A DNA stretch of 47,478 nucleotides from Lachnospiraceae bacterium (GCA_014804615.1 JAAUZL010000018.1:192803-240280), one strand, 5' to 3'; positions 7,395 through 15,410 are shown, numbered from the stretch's first letter. Made by a program: numbers and translations. The notes: generated from the sequence alone by a model not told the origin.

Positions 7395-8015
7395 ATGGCA
7401 CAGGGAAAGATCACTGTAAAACAACAGCAGATTTTGGATTATATTAAAGAGGAGATCTTAAAAAGAGGTTATCCGCCGGCAGTGCGGGAGATCTGTGAGG
7501 CAGTCAATCTGAAATCTACATCTTCTGTCCACTCTCATCTGGAGACACTTGAGAAGAACGGCTACATAAGACGGGATCCCACGAAGCCCCGCGCGATAGA
7601 GATCTGTGATGACAACTTTCAGATGGTGCGCACGGAGATGGTCTCCCTGCCGGTGATCGGACAGGTGGCGGCCGGACAGCCGATCCTTGCGGAACAGAAT
7701 ATCGAGAGCTATTTCCCTGTTCCGGCAGACATGGTGCCCAGTGGTGAGTCCTTTGTTCTGAAGGTAAAAGGAGATTCCATGATCAATGTAGGGATTTACA
7801 GCGGCGATCAGATTTTTGTAAAAAGCTGCCAGACAGCCAATAACGGAGATACAGTCGTGGCATTGATCGATGATTCCGCCACGGTCAAGACTTTCTATAA
7901 GGAAGACGGTCATGTGCGTCTCCAGCCGGAGAATGATTCCATGGATCCGATCATCGTGCAGGATTGCCAGATTCTCGGGACGGTATTCGGCGTATTTCGT
8001 CTTTATAAACATTAA
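7395..8015 (+). CDS. lexA: LexA repressor
   Basis: The SOS repressor and self-cleaving S24 peptidase. From the ATG at 7395 it has 206 aa: a winged helix domain (about 1-65), the Ala-Gly cleavage site (A93-G94 in QVAAGQ), catalytic Ser128 in GDSM and catalytic Lys165 in SATVK. RecA filaments would trigger cleavage after DNA damage. A TTG at 7389 is in frame two codons earlier. The ATG was preferred because [10 protein letters not shown] resembles family N-termini and AAAGGATAGGG lies about 10-13 bp ahead. Confidence 0.95.
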   Translation: MAQGKITVKQQQILDYIKEEILKRGYPPAVREICEAVNLKSTSSVHSHLETLEKNGYIRRDPTKPRAIEICDDNFQMVRTEMVSLPVIGQVAAGQPILAEQNIESYFPVPADMVPSGESFVLKVKGDSMINVGIYSGDQIFVKSCQTANNGDTVVALIDDSATVKTFYKEDGHVRLQPENDSMDPIIVQDCQILGTVFGVFRLYKH

Positions 8016-8060
8016 AATTTTCCAGCATAGACCCTCTTTTTTCAGGCATAATACATAGTG

Positions 8061-8092
8061 ATCGTAATTGTCCGGCTTTTGACAGTTACGAT
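8061..8092 (+). terminator. Hairpin downstream of lexA
   Basis: ATCGTAATTGTC (8061-8072) pairs along all 12 positions (one G.U) with GACAGTTACGAT (8081-8092). No T-run follows, so it could be a weak terminator or an RNA-stability stem. Confidence 0.35.
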
Positions 8093-8177
8093 TCCGATAG
8101 CGTGATCATTTCATCATGTCTATAGGATATTTTTCATTGGAATATGGGGTATGAAGCTTGCGAAGGGGGAAGAAAAC

Positions 8178-8402
8178 ATGAAAAACAGAGCTTTAGATTG
8201 TCTTGCCCTGACGATTGCCATTATCGGTGCTGTCAACTGGGGGTTAATCGGACTTTTCAGCTTTGACCTTGTGGCATTTATATTTGGTAATATGTCATGG
8301 TTTTCCAGAATTATCTATGCCCTGGTGGGTATTGCCGGTCTGTATATTATTACGTTCTATATGTATACGGGCGGCACAGCAGAAACACATCATCAAGCAT
8401 AA
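8178..8402 (+). CDS. DUF378 (YuzA-like) small membrane protein
   Basis: A 74-aa protein with two transmembrane helices. It has the DUF378 pattern: DCLALTIAIIGAVNWGLIGLF, then a second hydrophobic segment around YALVGIAGLYIITF. An ATG at 8151 is in frame, but the one at 8178 has AAGGGGGAAG 8-15 bp ahead and gives the family N-terminus MKNRALD. The function of the family is unknown. Confidence 0.82.
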   Translation: MKNRALDCLALTIAIIGAVNWGLIGLFSFDLVAFIFGNMSWFSRIIYALVGIAGLYIITFYMYTGGTAETHHQA

Positions 8403-8413
8403 GACAAACTTGT

Positions 8414-8446
8414 ACAGGATCGGCGAAGATACTTTGCCGGTCCTGT
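8414..8446. terminator. Hairpin between convergent DUF378 and DUF2798 genes
   Basis: ACAGGATCGGC (8414-8424) pairs with GCCGGTCCTGT (8436-8446), 11 bp with one wobble. It lies between convergent genes. No strong T-tract is present on either side, so termination is tentative. Confidence 0.5.
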
Positions 8447-8493
8447 CTGTGTCTGTTCACTGCTCTTCTATTGCCGATACAGGCAGGCTTAGA

Positions 8494-9051
8494 TCAATGC
8501 TCTGCCGTCTTACTGTTTTTACGAAACAACAGCTTGAAGATCGTTCTGATCAAAGGCTGAATAAAGAAAAGCTGGGTAAAAAATGCAAACGGGAAGTTAT
8601 AGCATACCAGCTTCAGCCAGTTTGCCAGCAGTGTAAACAGGTTAAATCCCGTATAATAGGGATAATAGAACCATGCAGCAAGAAAACTCATGGTCGGGCA
8701 CATCAATCCCACTGTGGCACAAATGACTGCACTCTCGAAAATAACGGGATGAGTTTTTCCCAGTTCGAAATTCTGACAGGCCAGCTTGAAAGATAAGGGG
8801 CTGCCCATCACACATTCCAGGACGTAGGCAAAGATGAATTCGATCAGAATAATCGCCCAGATCGGCAGCATTTTTCCAAACATGGACACGCCGCCCTGCG
8901 CGTTAATGGCATGAATGACAGAATCGGCGCCGGTAACCTGCATTAAGACAGAACCATTGACCACATACAGGCTGTAAAACACGTATGCATGAACCGTTAC
9001 CAGAACGGTCAGGAAGGCAAATACCATCCTCTGAAATTGATTTGTAGGCAT
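8494..9051 (-). CDS. DUF2798 family membrane protein
   Basis: A 185-aa integral membrane protein with about four hydrophobic segments, starting MPTNQFQRMVFAFLTVLVTV as in DUF2798 proteins; two repeats of the family motif are likely. The open frame extends upstream to 9162, but the ATG at 9051 has GAGGAGG about 10 bp ahead, and the upstream frame runs through an RNA structure. The function is unknown. A structured leader precedes it, so expression may be controlled at the RNA level. Confidence 0.72.
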   Translation of the reverse strand: MPTNQFQRMVFAFLTVLVTVHAYVFYSLYVVNGSVLMQVTGADSVIHAINAQGGVSMFGKMLPIWAIILIEFIFAYVLECVMGSPLSFKLACQNFELGKTHPVIFESAVICATVGLMCPTMSFLAAWFYYPYYTGFNLFTLLANWLKLVCYNFPFAFFTQLFFIQPLIRTIFKLLFRKNSKTAEH

Positions 9052-9091
9052 AAAATAATATCCTCCTCTTCTCTTTTTTTGACATACAAAA

Positions 9092-9176
9092 ACACAGGCA
9101 GGCTTTCCGTGATAAACTGATCGGAACCTAAAACCATGTTCCGTAATCAGCTTTACGTGCAAAGCACTACCTGTGT
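9092..9176 (-). ncRNA. Unidentified structured leader RNA upstream of the DUF2798 gene
   Basis: On the minus strand, ACACAGG (9176-9170) pairs with CCTGTGT (9098-9092), and a U5 run follows. Inside are GTGC-TTT-GCAC (9167-9157) and an 11-bp bulged helix (9150-9117; CTGAT/ATCAG and CGGAAC/GTTCCG). Two copies of a similar sequence flank the central helix: CACGTAAAGCTG (9159-9148) and CACGGAAAGCCTG (9111-9099). A -10 TATACA near 9182-9187 would start the RNA at about the first helix. Because the closing helix carries the U-run, it could act as an aptamer and terminator in one. It does not match riboswitch consensuses I know. Confidence 0.5.
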
Positions 9177-9240
9177 CATCATGTATATCGTTTATTTATT
9201 TTTTCCCGAAAAAGATTTTATCACAAAAATTTTCGAAAAG

Positions 9241-9612
9241 TCAAACGGTTTTTAAAGCTTCTTTTTCGATGAGTACGCCGTCCCTCCAGATCCGCTCCAG
9301 ATCGTAGAACAGGCGATTTTCCCGATCGAAGATGTGGATGATGATGTCCTGAAAATCCATCAGGATCCAGTTTGCATTCTGATATCCTTCTATCTGTCTG
9401 ACGGTCACGCCTGCTCGCCCCAACCGCTCGGAGACATTGTCAGCCATGGCCTGGATCTGACTCTTATTGCTGCCGTCTGCGATGATAAAGTAGTCAGCGA
9501 TGGTAGATATTTCGCTGATATCGATAATGCGGATATCTTCCGCCTTTTTATCCTCCAGCGCATCTATGGCTAAAAGTGCGATTTCCTTTGTATTCATAAG
9601 AGTGTCAACCAT
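9241..9612 (-). CDS. rsfS: Ribosome silencing factor RsfS
   Basis: The YbeB/Iojap family protein (123 aa) binds uL14 on the large ribosomal subunit and blocks subunit joining in starvation. Family sequence is visible in IADYFIIADGSNKSQIQAMADN and in GYQNANWILMDFQDIIIHIF. It is the last gene of the rplU operon, 51 bp after yqeK. An alternative start is the ATG at 9597 (MNTKEIA); the spacing from AAAGG is not ideal for either. Confidence 0.92.
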   Translation of the reverse strand: MVDTLMNTKEIALLAIDALEDKKAEDIRIIDISEISTIADYFIIADGSNKSQIQAMADNVSERLGRAGVTVRQIEGYQNANWILMDFQDIIIHIFDRENRLFYDLERIWRDGVLIEKEALKTV

Positions 9613-9663
9613 ACCTTTCTTTATGCGTTTGTGAAACCTTTAACATAAGAGTTATTCTGCAAT

Positions 9664-10251
9664 TTATGTTCTTTTATAAAATTGATAAGTTTTGGCAGTC
9701 ATATCGTCTATCTGTCCGTCTGTTGTCTGCAGATAGTCGAGGGTGTTTGCCAGTATTTTTTCCATGGTCCAGTCAAGATCCTGATAGGCGATCCTTCGGA
9801 TCATCTCCATATCGGCGAGGGGCTTTCTGCCGGGTTCAATGTAATCTGCGATATACACGATCTTCTCCAGCTTGCTCATATCCGGCCGCCCTGTGGTATG
9901 ATAACGAATGGCGTTTATAATGTCAGGCTGTGTCACACCGTATTTATGTTCTGCCAGATAGGCACCTACCTTTGCATGCAGAAGTGCGGAGGGATTGCTT
10001 CGTTCCACCGCAGACATATGGATGTGGGCCTTTTCACAGATTGCCACCTGCTCGGAACCATGCATGCCTTTGGCACAGTCATGCAAAAGCCCGGCGATCA
10101 TGGCATTTTTCATATCTTCTTCGTGTGCCATAGCCAGACAGGAGGCCGTGTAGGCTACTCCAAGGGTGTGGATATAGCGTCCGGAGGACAGTTCCTTTTC
10201 CATCGCCTGACGCAGCTTTTCTGTTTCTGTCAAATGATGCTTAGAGCCCAT
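9664..10251 (-). CDS. yqeK: YqeK family bis(5'-nucleosyl)-tetraphosphatase (symmetrical)
   Basis: An HD-superfamily hydrolase of 195 aa. YqeK enzymes split Ap4A symmetrically into two ADP. The metal-binding motif HD is at H57-D58 (LLHDCAKG), with an upstream histidine H28 (YIHTLGV) and further conserved residues in YHTTGRPDMS. It follows nadD by 30 bp and precedes rsfS, the standard Firmicutes order. Confidence 0.92.
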   Translation of the reverse strand: MGSKHHLTETEKLRQAMEKELSSGRYIHTLGVAYTASCLAMAHEEDMKNAMIAGLLHDCAKGMHGSEQVAICEKAHIHMSAVERSNPSALLHAKVGAYLAEHKYGVTQPDIINAIRYHTTGRPDMSKLEKIVYIADYIEPGRKPLADMEMIRRIAYQDLDWTMEKILANTLDYLQTTDGQIDDMTAKTYQFYKRT

Positions 10252-10281
10252 GTGCTATCCTTTCTTTCCGATATTGATCTG

Positions 10282-10905
10282 TCATTCATAGAGATGGTGC
10301 TTTTGAATATAGGCAGCCACCGCTTCCGGCACCATGTTCTGAATGGATTTTCCTTCCTTGATACATTTTCTGATCCGGGTGGAAGAAAGCTGCATACCCT
10401 CCATCTCCAACATGGCAATGGAGGCGTGATATTTACCCTGTAAATATTGTATCTGTCCAGTCAGCTTCTGGCGCAGTGAAGTTTCTCTTTCCTCGCCCCG
10501 CACAGCTGCCAGAACTGTACAATATTGAAAGATCAAGTCGGGATTTTTCCACTGTTCCATGTCATACAGGCTGTCGGCTCCCAAAATGAAATAATAAACA
10601 GCATCAGGATCTGCAGTCCTCAGTTTTTGCAGAGTTTCATAAGTATAGGTGTTTTTTCCCTGCGCCGCATCCGCCGCCTCGATATCAGACAATTCAAAAT
10701 AGGGCTTCCCTGCGATGGCTGCGGCTGTCATCTCACAACGGGTTTCTACCGGCAGCACGGCCTGCAGATCTTTCATGTAGGGGACGCCGCTTGGAATAAA
10801 CAATACTTTCTCTAACAAAAACTGCTCTTTTGCCTGCTTGGCAATCGCAAGATGTCCATTATGAATGGGATTAAAGGTACCGCCTATGATGCCGATCCGT
10901 TTCAT
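10282..10905 (-). CDS. nadD: Nicotinate-nucleotide adenylyltransferase
   Basis: This enzyme adenylates nicotinate mononucleotide to form deamido-NAD in NAD synthesis. The nucleotidyltransferase signature GGTFNPIHNGH (residues 8-18, HxxH at H15/H18) and the C-terminal SSTRIRKCIKEG motif are present. It has 207 aa, the usual length. It lies 12 bp after yhbY. Confidence 0.95.
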   Translation of the reverse strand: MKRIGIIGGTFNPIHNGHLAIAKQAKEQFLLEKVLFIPSGVPYMKDLQAVLPVETRCEMTAAAIAGKPYFELSDIEAADAAQGKNTYTYETLQKLRTADPDAVYYFILGADSLYDMEQWKNPDLIFQYCTVLAAVRGEERETSLRQKLTGQIQYLQGKYHASIAMLEMEGMQLSSTRIRKCIKEGKSIQNMVPEAVAAYIQKHHLYE

Positions 10906-10917
10906 CTGCTCACTCCT

Positions 10918-11217
10918 TTATGCCTTTGGAAGGACGATCTTGGGATTCTTCCTGTCAGGTTTATAGAGGATGATCTTTTTGCCGATCACCTGTACCACCT
11001 GAGAATGAGTACGCTCTGCCACTGCCTGTGCGATCTCGCGTGGATCGTCCGCACAGTTTTTTAATACAGCGATCTTAAGAAGCTCTCTGGTATTGAAAGC
11101 ATCGCCTACAGATTCGGTAAATTCCGGGGTCAGACTGGACTTTCCCACCTGAAAGATAGGATCCAGACTGTTTGCCAGACTTTTTAAGTAGGCGCGTTGT
11201 TTGCTGGTCAGTTCCAT
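10918..11217 (-). CDS. yhbY: Ribosome assembly RNA-binding protein YhbY
   Basis: A 99-aa CRM-domain RNA-binding protein associated with pre-50S particles. It starts MELTSKQRAYLKSLANSLDP, and the GxxG-type loop region reads VQVIGKKIILYKP. It lies 11 bp downstream of obgE, another large-subunit assembly factor. Confidence 0.93.
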   Translation of the reverse strand: MELTSKQRAYLKSLANSLDPIFQVGKSSLTPEFTESVGDAFNTRELLKIAVLKNCADDPREIAQAVAERTHSQVVQVIGKKIILYKPDRKNPKIVLPKA

Positions 11218-11228
11218 AAAATATCTCC

Positions 11229-12518
11229 TTATTTGTAGTAATCAAATGACAGCCCGTACATCCTGACGGTACTGCCCTCCTCGATGCCAAGCGCCTCAAG
11301 CTGTTCCAGAATGCCCTGTTTGCGCATAAAGTCCTGAAAGAACTTAAAGCCTTTCTCGGATTCCAGATTGGTGTAGGAGAGCATTTTTTCAATGCGGGGA
11401 CCCTCCACCACATACTCGTCAGCCGCTTCGTCGTAGACTACTGTAAAGGGTTCTTTCTCAATGTCAAAATGATACTCCGGGAAAAACTCCTGTTCAAAGA
11501 CAAGGGGCTTGTCTCCCAGCTTTTCCAACTGATTATTGATGGCGTACAAAAGCTCCCGGACGCCTTTACCGCTGATGGCAGATATGGCGTGGACAGGAAT
11601 CCCCTGAGGTTCAAATTCCGCCCGGATCGCTGCGACAGGGTCCTCATCGCCAGCGTAGATCATATCGATCTTATTGGCGGCGATGATCTGAGGGCGGCCG
11701 GCAAGATTCTCGTCGTAGGCCGCCAGTTCTTTATTAATGGCGTAGATATCCTGTATGGGATCGCGCCCCTCGGTGGAGGCAGCGTCCACGATATGCACGA
11801 TCAGTCTGGTGCGCTCAATGTGGCGCAGAAATTCATGGCCTAAACCTACGCCCTCAGAAGCGCCCTCGATAAGGCCAGGAATGTCGGCGATCACGAAGCC
11901 CTTGGCATCCTCTAAGTCCACCACGCCCAGATTGGGATTTAAGGTAGTAAAGTGATAATTGGCGATCTTGGGTCTTGCGTTTGTCACCTTGGATAAAAAG
12001 GTGGATTTTCCCACGTTGGGAAATCCTACCAGCCCCACATCAGCGATTACTTTAAGCTCTAAAAGAAGCTCCAGCTCCTGAGCCGGCTGACCCGGCTGTG
12101 CATACTTGGGAGCCTGCATGGTGCTGGTGGCGTAGTGCTGATTGCCGCTGCCGCCGCGTCCGCCCTTGAGCAGCAGGAAACGGCGGTTATCGCCGGACAT
12201 ATCGGTGATGACTTTACCGCTCTCGGCTTCACGGATGACGGTGCCCTCCGGCACCTTGATGGTGATATCTTCGCCGTTTTTACCGGCACAGTTTTTCTTG
12301 CCGCCTTCTTCCCCGTTTTTAGCCGCGTACTTGCGGATATGTCTGAAGTCGGTCAGGGTGTTTAGGCCCTCGTCCACCTCGAAATAGACGCTGCCGCCAT
12401 TGCCGCCGTCTCCGCCGTCAGGGCCGCCGTTAGGCACATATTTTTCCCGCCGGAAGGAAACGTGGCCGTCCCCGCCCTTTCCGCTTTTTACATAGATTTT
12501 CGCTCGGTCTGCAAACAT
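11229..12518 (-). CDS. obgE: GTPase ObgE/CgtA
   Basis: An essential 429-aa GTPase acting in 50S maturation and stress signalling. Domains: glycine-rich Obg fold (about 1-158), G domain (about 159-335) with P-loop GFPNVGKST, switch DIPGLIEGASEGVGLG and NKID, and a C-terminal OCT domain (about 350-429). It follows rpmA with a 70-bp gap holding a terminator-like hairpin, so it probably gets partial read-through transcription. Confidence 0.97.
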   Translation of the reverse strand: MFADRAKIYVKSGKGGDGHVSFRREKYVPNGGPDGGDGGNGGSVYFEVDEGLNTLTDFRHIRKYAAKNGEEGGKKNCAGKNGEDITIKVPEGTVIREAESGKVITDMSGDNRRFLLLKGGRGGSGNQHYATSTMQAPKYAQPGQPAQELELLLELKVIADVGLVGFPNVGKSTFLSKVTNARPKIANYHFTTLNPNLGVVDLEDAKGFVIADIPGLIEGASEGVGLGHEFLRHIERTRLIVHIVDAASTEGRDPIQDIYAINKELAAYDENLAGRPQIIAANKIDMIYAGDEDPVAAIRAEFEPQGIPVHAISAISGKGVRELLYAINNQLEKLGDKPLVFEQEFFPEYHFDIEKEPFTVVYDEAADEYVVEGPRIEKMLSYTNLESEKGFKFFQDFMRKQGILEQLEALGIEEGSTVRMYGLSFDYYK

Positions 12519-12540
12519 AATGGTATTCTCCGAAAATCGT

Positions 12541-12575
12541 AAGAAAAGGCTCCAAACATCAGAATGTTCGGAGCC
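12541..12575 (-). terminator. Intra-operon terminator between rpmA and obgE
   Basis: On the minus strand a 12-bp stem (12575-12564 with 12559-12548, one G.U) with a 4-nt loop is followed by TTTTCTT. It lies inside the operon and would lower obgE relative to the ribosomal protein genes. Confidence 0.72.
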
Positions 12576-12588
12576 CGTCTTAACGTTC

Positions 12589-12873
12589 TTACTTCTCTAC
12601 AGGATAAACGGAAGCCTGCTTCTTATCTCTTCCTTTTCTCTCGAAACGAAGCACACCGTCCACTTTAGCAAACAATGTATCATCACCGCCGATTCCCACA
12701 TTAACGCCGGGATGGATCTTGGTTCCACGCTGTCTGTATAAGATGTTTCCTGCCTTGACGAACTGTCCGTCAGCTCTCTTCGCACCTAATCTCTTGGACT
12801 CGGAATCACGACCGTTCTTGGTGGAACCGACACCCTTCTTATGTGCAAAAAATTGAAGGTTCATATTTAACAT
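12589..12873 (-). CDS. rpmA: Large ribosomal subunit protein bL27
   Basis: A 94-aa bL27. The ATG at 12873 gives the Firmicutes N-terminal extension [14 protein letters not shown]; Prp cleaves it after LQFF to expose AHKKG, which reaches the peptidyl-transferase centre. A TTG six codons upstream opens the frame further, but GAGGAGG sits 8-14 bp before 12873. That Shine-Dalgarno lies inside the end of prp, so the two genes are coupled. Confidence 0.96.
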   Translation of the reverse strand: MLNMNLQFFAHKKGVGSTKNGRDSESKRLGAKRADGQFVKAGNILYRQRGTKIHPGVNVGIGGDDTLFAKVDGVLRFERKGRDKKQASVYPVEK

Positions 12874-12877
12874 GGTA

Positions 12878-13210
12878 TTACACCTCCTCAAATGTCAATT
12901 TACAGTGTTTTTTCCCGTACTGTGCCGCGATGCGGCTCAGTCCCAGTGTCAGGGAATCCATGAGTATGACGGAAGCTTTCTGCAAGGGCTGTTTTAAAAA
13001 GGAACAACTGATCCTGCCAGACTCTTCGTCGGCCTCCACCTGTATCGGCTCTTTAGCGATCTCTTCCAAAGAGTTCACGGTGTTTATCACTAGGGCGGAG
13101 ATCGCGGCACAGACAATGTCGTTTCCGCGTTCTGCATAGCCCGCATGGCCGTCACAGATAAATTTCTGATATTCTCCCGACCGGGTTCTATAAATGGTGA
13201 TTTTTGTCAT
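12878..13210 (-). CDS. prp: Ribosomal-processing cysteine protease Prp
   Basis: A 110-aa cysteine protease that removes the bL27 N-terminal extension. The catalytic residues H22 (DGHAGY) and C34 ([10 protein letters not shown]) are at the positions known from staphylococcal Prp. It is encoded between rplU and rpmA; its ATG shares a base with the rplU stop (TAATG), and its last codons form the rpmA Shine-Dalgarno. Confidence 0.95.
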   Translation of the reverse strand: MTKITIYRTRSGEYQKFICDGHAGYAERGNDIVCAAISALVINTVNSLEEIAKEPIQVEADEESGRISCSFLKQPLQKASVILMDSLTLGLSRIAAQYGKKHCKLTFEEV

Positions 13211-13515
13211 TACGCATTGATCTTGTCGATCTTGATCTGCGTGTAAGGCTGTCTGTGGCCATTCTTCTTGTGATAGCCGGTTTTTCTCTTATACTTGTAG
13301 ACGATGACTTTACGAGCCTTATCCTGAGCCGTAACAGTTCCGGTTACGGTCGCGCCAGCCACATCGCCTGCAACCTTGAGATCCTTATCACTGACTGCGA
13401 TCACCTGATCGAATGTAACAGTAGCGCCTACCTCGACGTCGAGCTTTTCTACTCTGATCTCGTCACCTTCGGATACTTTGTACTGTTTTCCGCCAGTTGC
13501 AATGATTGCGTACAT
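13210..13515 (-). CDS. rplU: Large ribosomal subunit protein bL21
   Basis: A 101-aa bL21 starting [14 protein letters not shown]. The open frame continues 7 codons upstream, but the ATG at 13515 follows GGAGGTG at good spacing and matches the family start. The conserved C-terminal [18 protein letters not shown]-like segment is present as [15 protein letters not shown]. It is the first gene of the eight-gene operon. Confidence 0.97.
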   Translation of the reverse strand: MYAIIATGGKQYKVSEGDEIRVEKLDVEVGATVTFDQVIAVSDKDLKVAGDVAGATVTGTVTAQDKARKVIVYKYKRKTGYHKKNGHRQPYTQIKIDKINA

Positions 13516-13608
13516 ATCTGCACACCTCCTATTCATGAACTTTCGTCCATTTACTCGCTAACTGTGGTGATGCCAAAATGGCATACTTTTACCTCGTTAT
13601 GCGGCATA
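13516..13608 (-). promoter_or_regulatory. rplU 5' leader (candidate L21 leader)
   Basis: An untranslated leader of about 93 nt follows the promoter. It contains the hairpin ATGCC-ATTTT-GGCAT (13584-13570). Firmicutes rplU genes often carry an autoregulatory L21 leader. I cannot confirm the match by eye, so the position supports it more than the sequence does. Confidence 0.45.
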
Positions 13609-13615
13609 CTCAAAT

Positions 13616-13644
13616 ATCATAACCAGTTTTTGGGGATTTGTCAA
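13616..13644 (-). promoter_or_regulatory. Promoter of the rplU operon
   Basis: On the minus strand a consensus -35 TTGACA (13644-13639) and -10 TATGAT (13621-13616) have 17-bp spacing. This fits a highly expressed ribosomal operon. Confidence 0.85.
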
Positions 13645-13667
13645 CAGAAATTTATTTTCAGGGTTCT

Positions 13668-14198
13668 CTACATCCGAAAAAGCATCTCCAGCTTCTGGCG
13701 TGCCATTTTTGCTGCAGGATAAAACCCCACTCTCATCAGAAGCTGTCCGCCCAGGATCATCAAGGCAGCCACGGCAGCGGACTCTATGCTGCCGCCTTTC
13801 ACAGCCGCAAATAGACTGGTCACAAAGTTATACCCTGCTATAGCGAACCAGACAACAAAAAAAAGAAGGACATGCAGGAACAGGCGCATTTTGATCTCCA
13901 CGGTTGTTTGGCCGTTCGCCTGGTGTAACCGGCCGATGATCATAGGCAGGAAGGGATTATCCAGTTCAGCGTTCATCCCGAACAAGACAAAGGTTCCGAT
14001 CCGTGGCCGAATCTTAAAACCGGTTTCTCCCACCGTTCCCTTAAAGTCCGGGTCTATCTTCTTGTCCTCGTCAAGAGAATACTGGAAAATGTCCAAGTAG
14101 CCTTCTTCGTATAAGTCAGTGACGGACTGCAGACGCGAAAGAAGCTCCTCCGGCGTTCTGTGGGATTCAATTGTAAATTTCATACCAGGGAAAAACAC
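13668..14198 (-). CDS. Hypothetical membrane protein
   Basis: A 176-aa protein of no family I recognise. The N-terminal half (about 1-100) is soluble and acidic. Two hydrophobic segments follow (about 105-130, FLHVLLFFVVWFAIAGYNFV, and 138-158). A GTG at 14198 has AAGGTG 5 bp ahead; the ATG at 14183 (MKFTIESHRT) is an alternative start. It lies 16 bp after lspA and just upstream of the rplU promoter, so it ends the lspA unit. Confidence 0.65.
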   Translation of the reverse strand: MFFPGMKFTIESHRTPEELLSRLQSVTDLYEEGYLDIFQYSLDEDKKIDPDFKGTVGETGFKIRPRIGTFVLFGMNAELDNPFLPMIIGRLHQANGQTTVEIKMRLFLHVLLFFVVWFAIAGYNFVTSLFAAVKGGSIESAAVAALMILGGQLLMRVGFYPAAKMARQKLEMLFRM

Positions 14199-14214
14199 GA
14201 CAGCACCTTCTTTC

Positions 14215-14730
14215 TCACGGTTTGATACGAAACAGGTTATCCAGCTCTTCCTCCGTATAATAAAAGAACAAAAGCACCGCCAAAAGGGCGACTCCCACGG
14301 TAATGTAGATGTCCGCCACGTTAAATTTCGGAAAATCTATGGGTACAAAATAAATAAAATCCACCACATAACGATTGATCAGACGGTCGATCAGATTGCC
14401 CACTGCCCCGCTTAGGATCAGCAGTATACAAAAACGCATTCCCCAAAGGCGTCGGGTGATCGGAAGGGTCATATACTTCCAGAGAAGCAGGAGGATCACC
14501 AGAGTTGTCAGGAGGATCAAAAAGGTCTGTTGCCCGGAAAAGGAACTGAAGGCTGCCCCCGTATTTTCCAGATAATTGAACTCCAGCACACGGTCGATCA
14601 GGACAAAGGGCGCCTGTCCCTTTAAACGGACGACGGCAAGACGTTTGGTATATTGATCAAGGAGCAGCAAAAGGCATAAAATCATGAAGGATATAAGCGA
14701 TAAAATAAATTTTTCTTTTTGCTTTTTCAT
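14215..14730 (-). CDS. lspA: Signal peptidase II (lipoprotein signal peptidase)
   Basis: A 171-aa aspartic membrane protease that cleaves diacylated prolipoproteins. It has four transmembrane helices, the FNYLENTGAAF motif, and the two catalytic aspartates in GNLIDRL and FNVADIYI. The DUF4430 lipoprotein in this window would be one substrate. A perfect dyad lies upstream at 14811-14825. Confidence 0.96.
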   Translation of the reverse strand: MKKQKEKFILSLISFMILCLLLLLDQYTKRLAVVRLKGQAPFVLIDRVLEFNYLENTGAAFSSFSGQQTFLILLTTLVILLLLWKYMTLPITRRLWGMRFCILLILSGAVGNLIDRLINRYVVDFIYFVPIDFPKFNVADIYITVGVALLAVLLFFYYTEEELDNLFRIKP

Positions 14731-14810
14731 ATTTAAAGAAAATGAGTCCTTTCTGCATTTATTTGCAAATATTCAAAAACACCAGATATAATCGGGCTTT
14801 TACACAATAT

Positions 14811-14825
14811 TGACTAAGTTAGTCA
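14811..14825. promoter_or_regulatory. Candidate operator dyad upstream of lspA
   Basis: TGACTAA-G-TTAGTCA is a perfect 7-bp inverted repeat with a single central base. It lies 80 bp upstream of the lspA start, just past the Nudix stop. It could be a repressor site; no regulator is assigned. Confidence 0.4.
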
Positions 14826-14832
14826 CCGCAAA

Positions 14833-15390
14833 TCAGCATGACAGATTTCTTGCAAAAAAGTAGGCGGCTATCTGTGCGCGGGAACTGAATTCTTCTGTCT
14901 CCAACAGCTCCTTCACTTCTTCTTTCGTATAAAATTTTGCGCTAATCTGTTCATTTTCCGAGGTGTGATCTTCAAAATCACCCTCTGCTTCCACAAAAGC
15001 GATCTGGGTTTTGACATCGGAGAAGGCAACCGCGGCAAAGGAAGGCGGCAGGATGGTCAGAATCTTTTTTAAAGAAAGACCGGTCTCTTCATAGAGCTCT
15101 CTCTGGATACACTCCTCCAGTGACTCTCCCGCTTCCAGCATGCCGGCGCAGAGATTGTATATATCACGGTTTACGCCCATACGAAACTCTTTTAGCAAGA
15201 GCATTTTATCCTCATAATAGGCAACGATGGAAACACCGCTGACCTTTTGGCCCAGAGCCTCAGGACCAGAAATATCACTTCTGCTGACAATCTCATATTT
15301 CTTTTCCCGCCCGGCCTTATTCAGATAGGTCAACTCATAGTTTTTCAGATATCTGCCATCCTTCACCTTTTCCATATGCAAAAGCTTCAT
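14833..15390 (-). CDS. Nudix hydrolase, ADP-ribose pyrophosphatase-like
   Basis: A 185-aa Nudix enzyme. The Nudix box runs G83-L105 with the essential REL-x-EE residues (RELYEETGL). The N-terminal strands (VKDGRYLKNYELTYLNKAGR) and length resemble NudF/YqkG ADP-ribose pyrophosphatases, but the motif downstream of the box is not diagnostic, so the substrate stays open. It lies 20 bp after the RNase G gene. Confidence 0.82.
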   Translation of the reverse strand: MKLLHMEKVKDGRYLKNYELTYLNKAGREKKYEIVSRSDISGPEALGQKVSGVSIVAYYEDKMLLLKEFRMGVNRDIYNLCAGMLEAGESLEECIQRELYEETGLSLKKILTILPPSFAAVAFSDVKTQIAFVEAEGDFEDHTSENEQISAKFYTKEEVKELLETEEFSSRAQIAAYFFARNLSC

Positions 15391-15410
15391 ATTGTCTCTT
15401 CCTTTCTTTA

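Noticed and set aside
8263-8796. 177-aa plus-strand frame after DUF378
   Set aside because: It overlaps DUF378 in another frame and runs antisense to DUF2798, with no start signal.
9052-9162. N-terminal extension of the DUF2798 protein (37 residues)
   Set aside because: It would translate the hairpins of the leader RNA; the strong GAGGAGG fits only the ATG at 9051.
9092-9176. c-di-GMP-I (GEMM) riboswitch upstream of the DUF2798 gene
   Set aside because: CACGGAAAGCC recalls the GEMM ACGCAAAGCC strand, but the second hairpin and the GGCAAACC and CTAAACC elements are absent.
9682-10443. 253-aa plus-strand frame opposite yqeK and nadD
   Set aside because: The real genes on the minus strand are unmistakable. 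This frame is H/C/F-rich and crosses a gene boundary.
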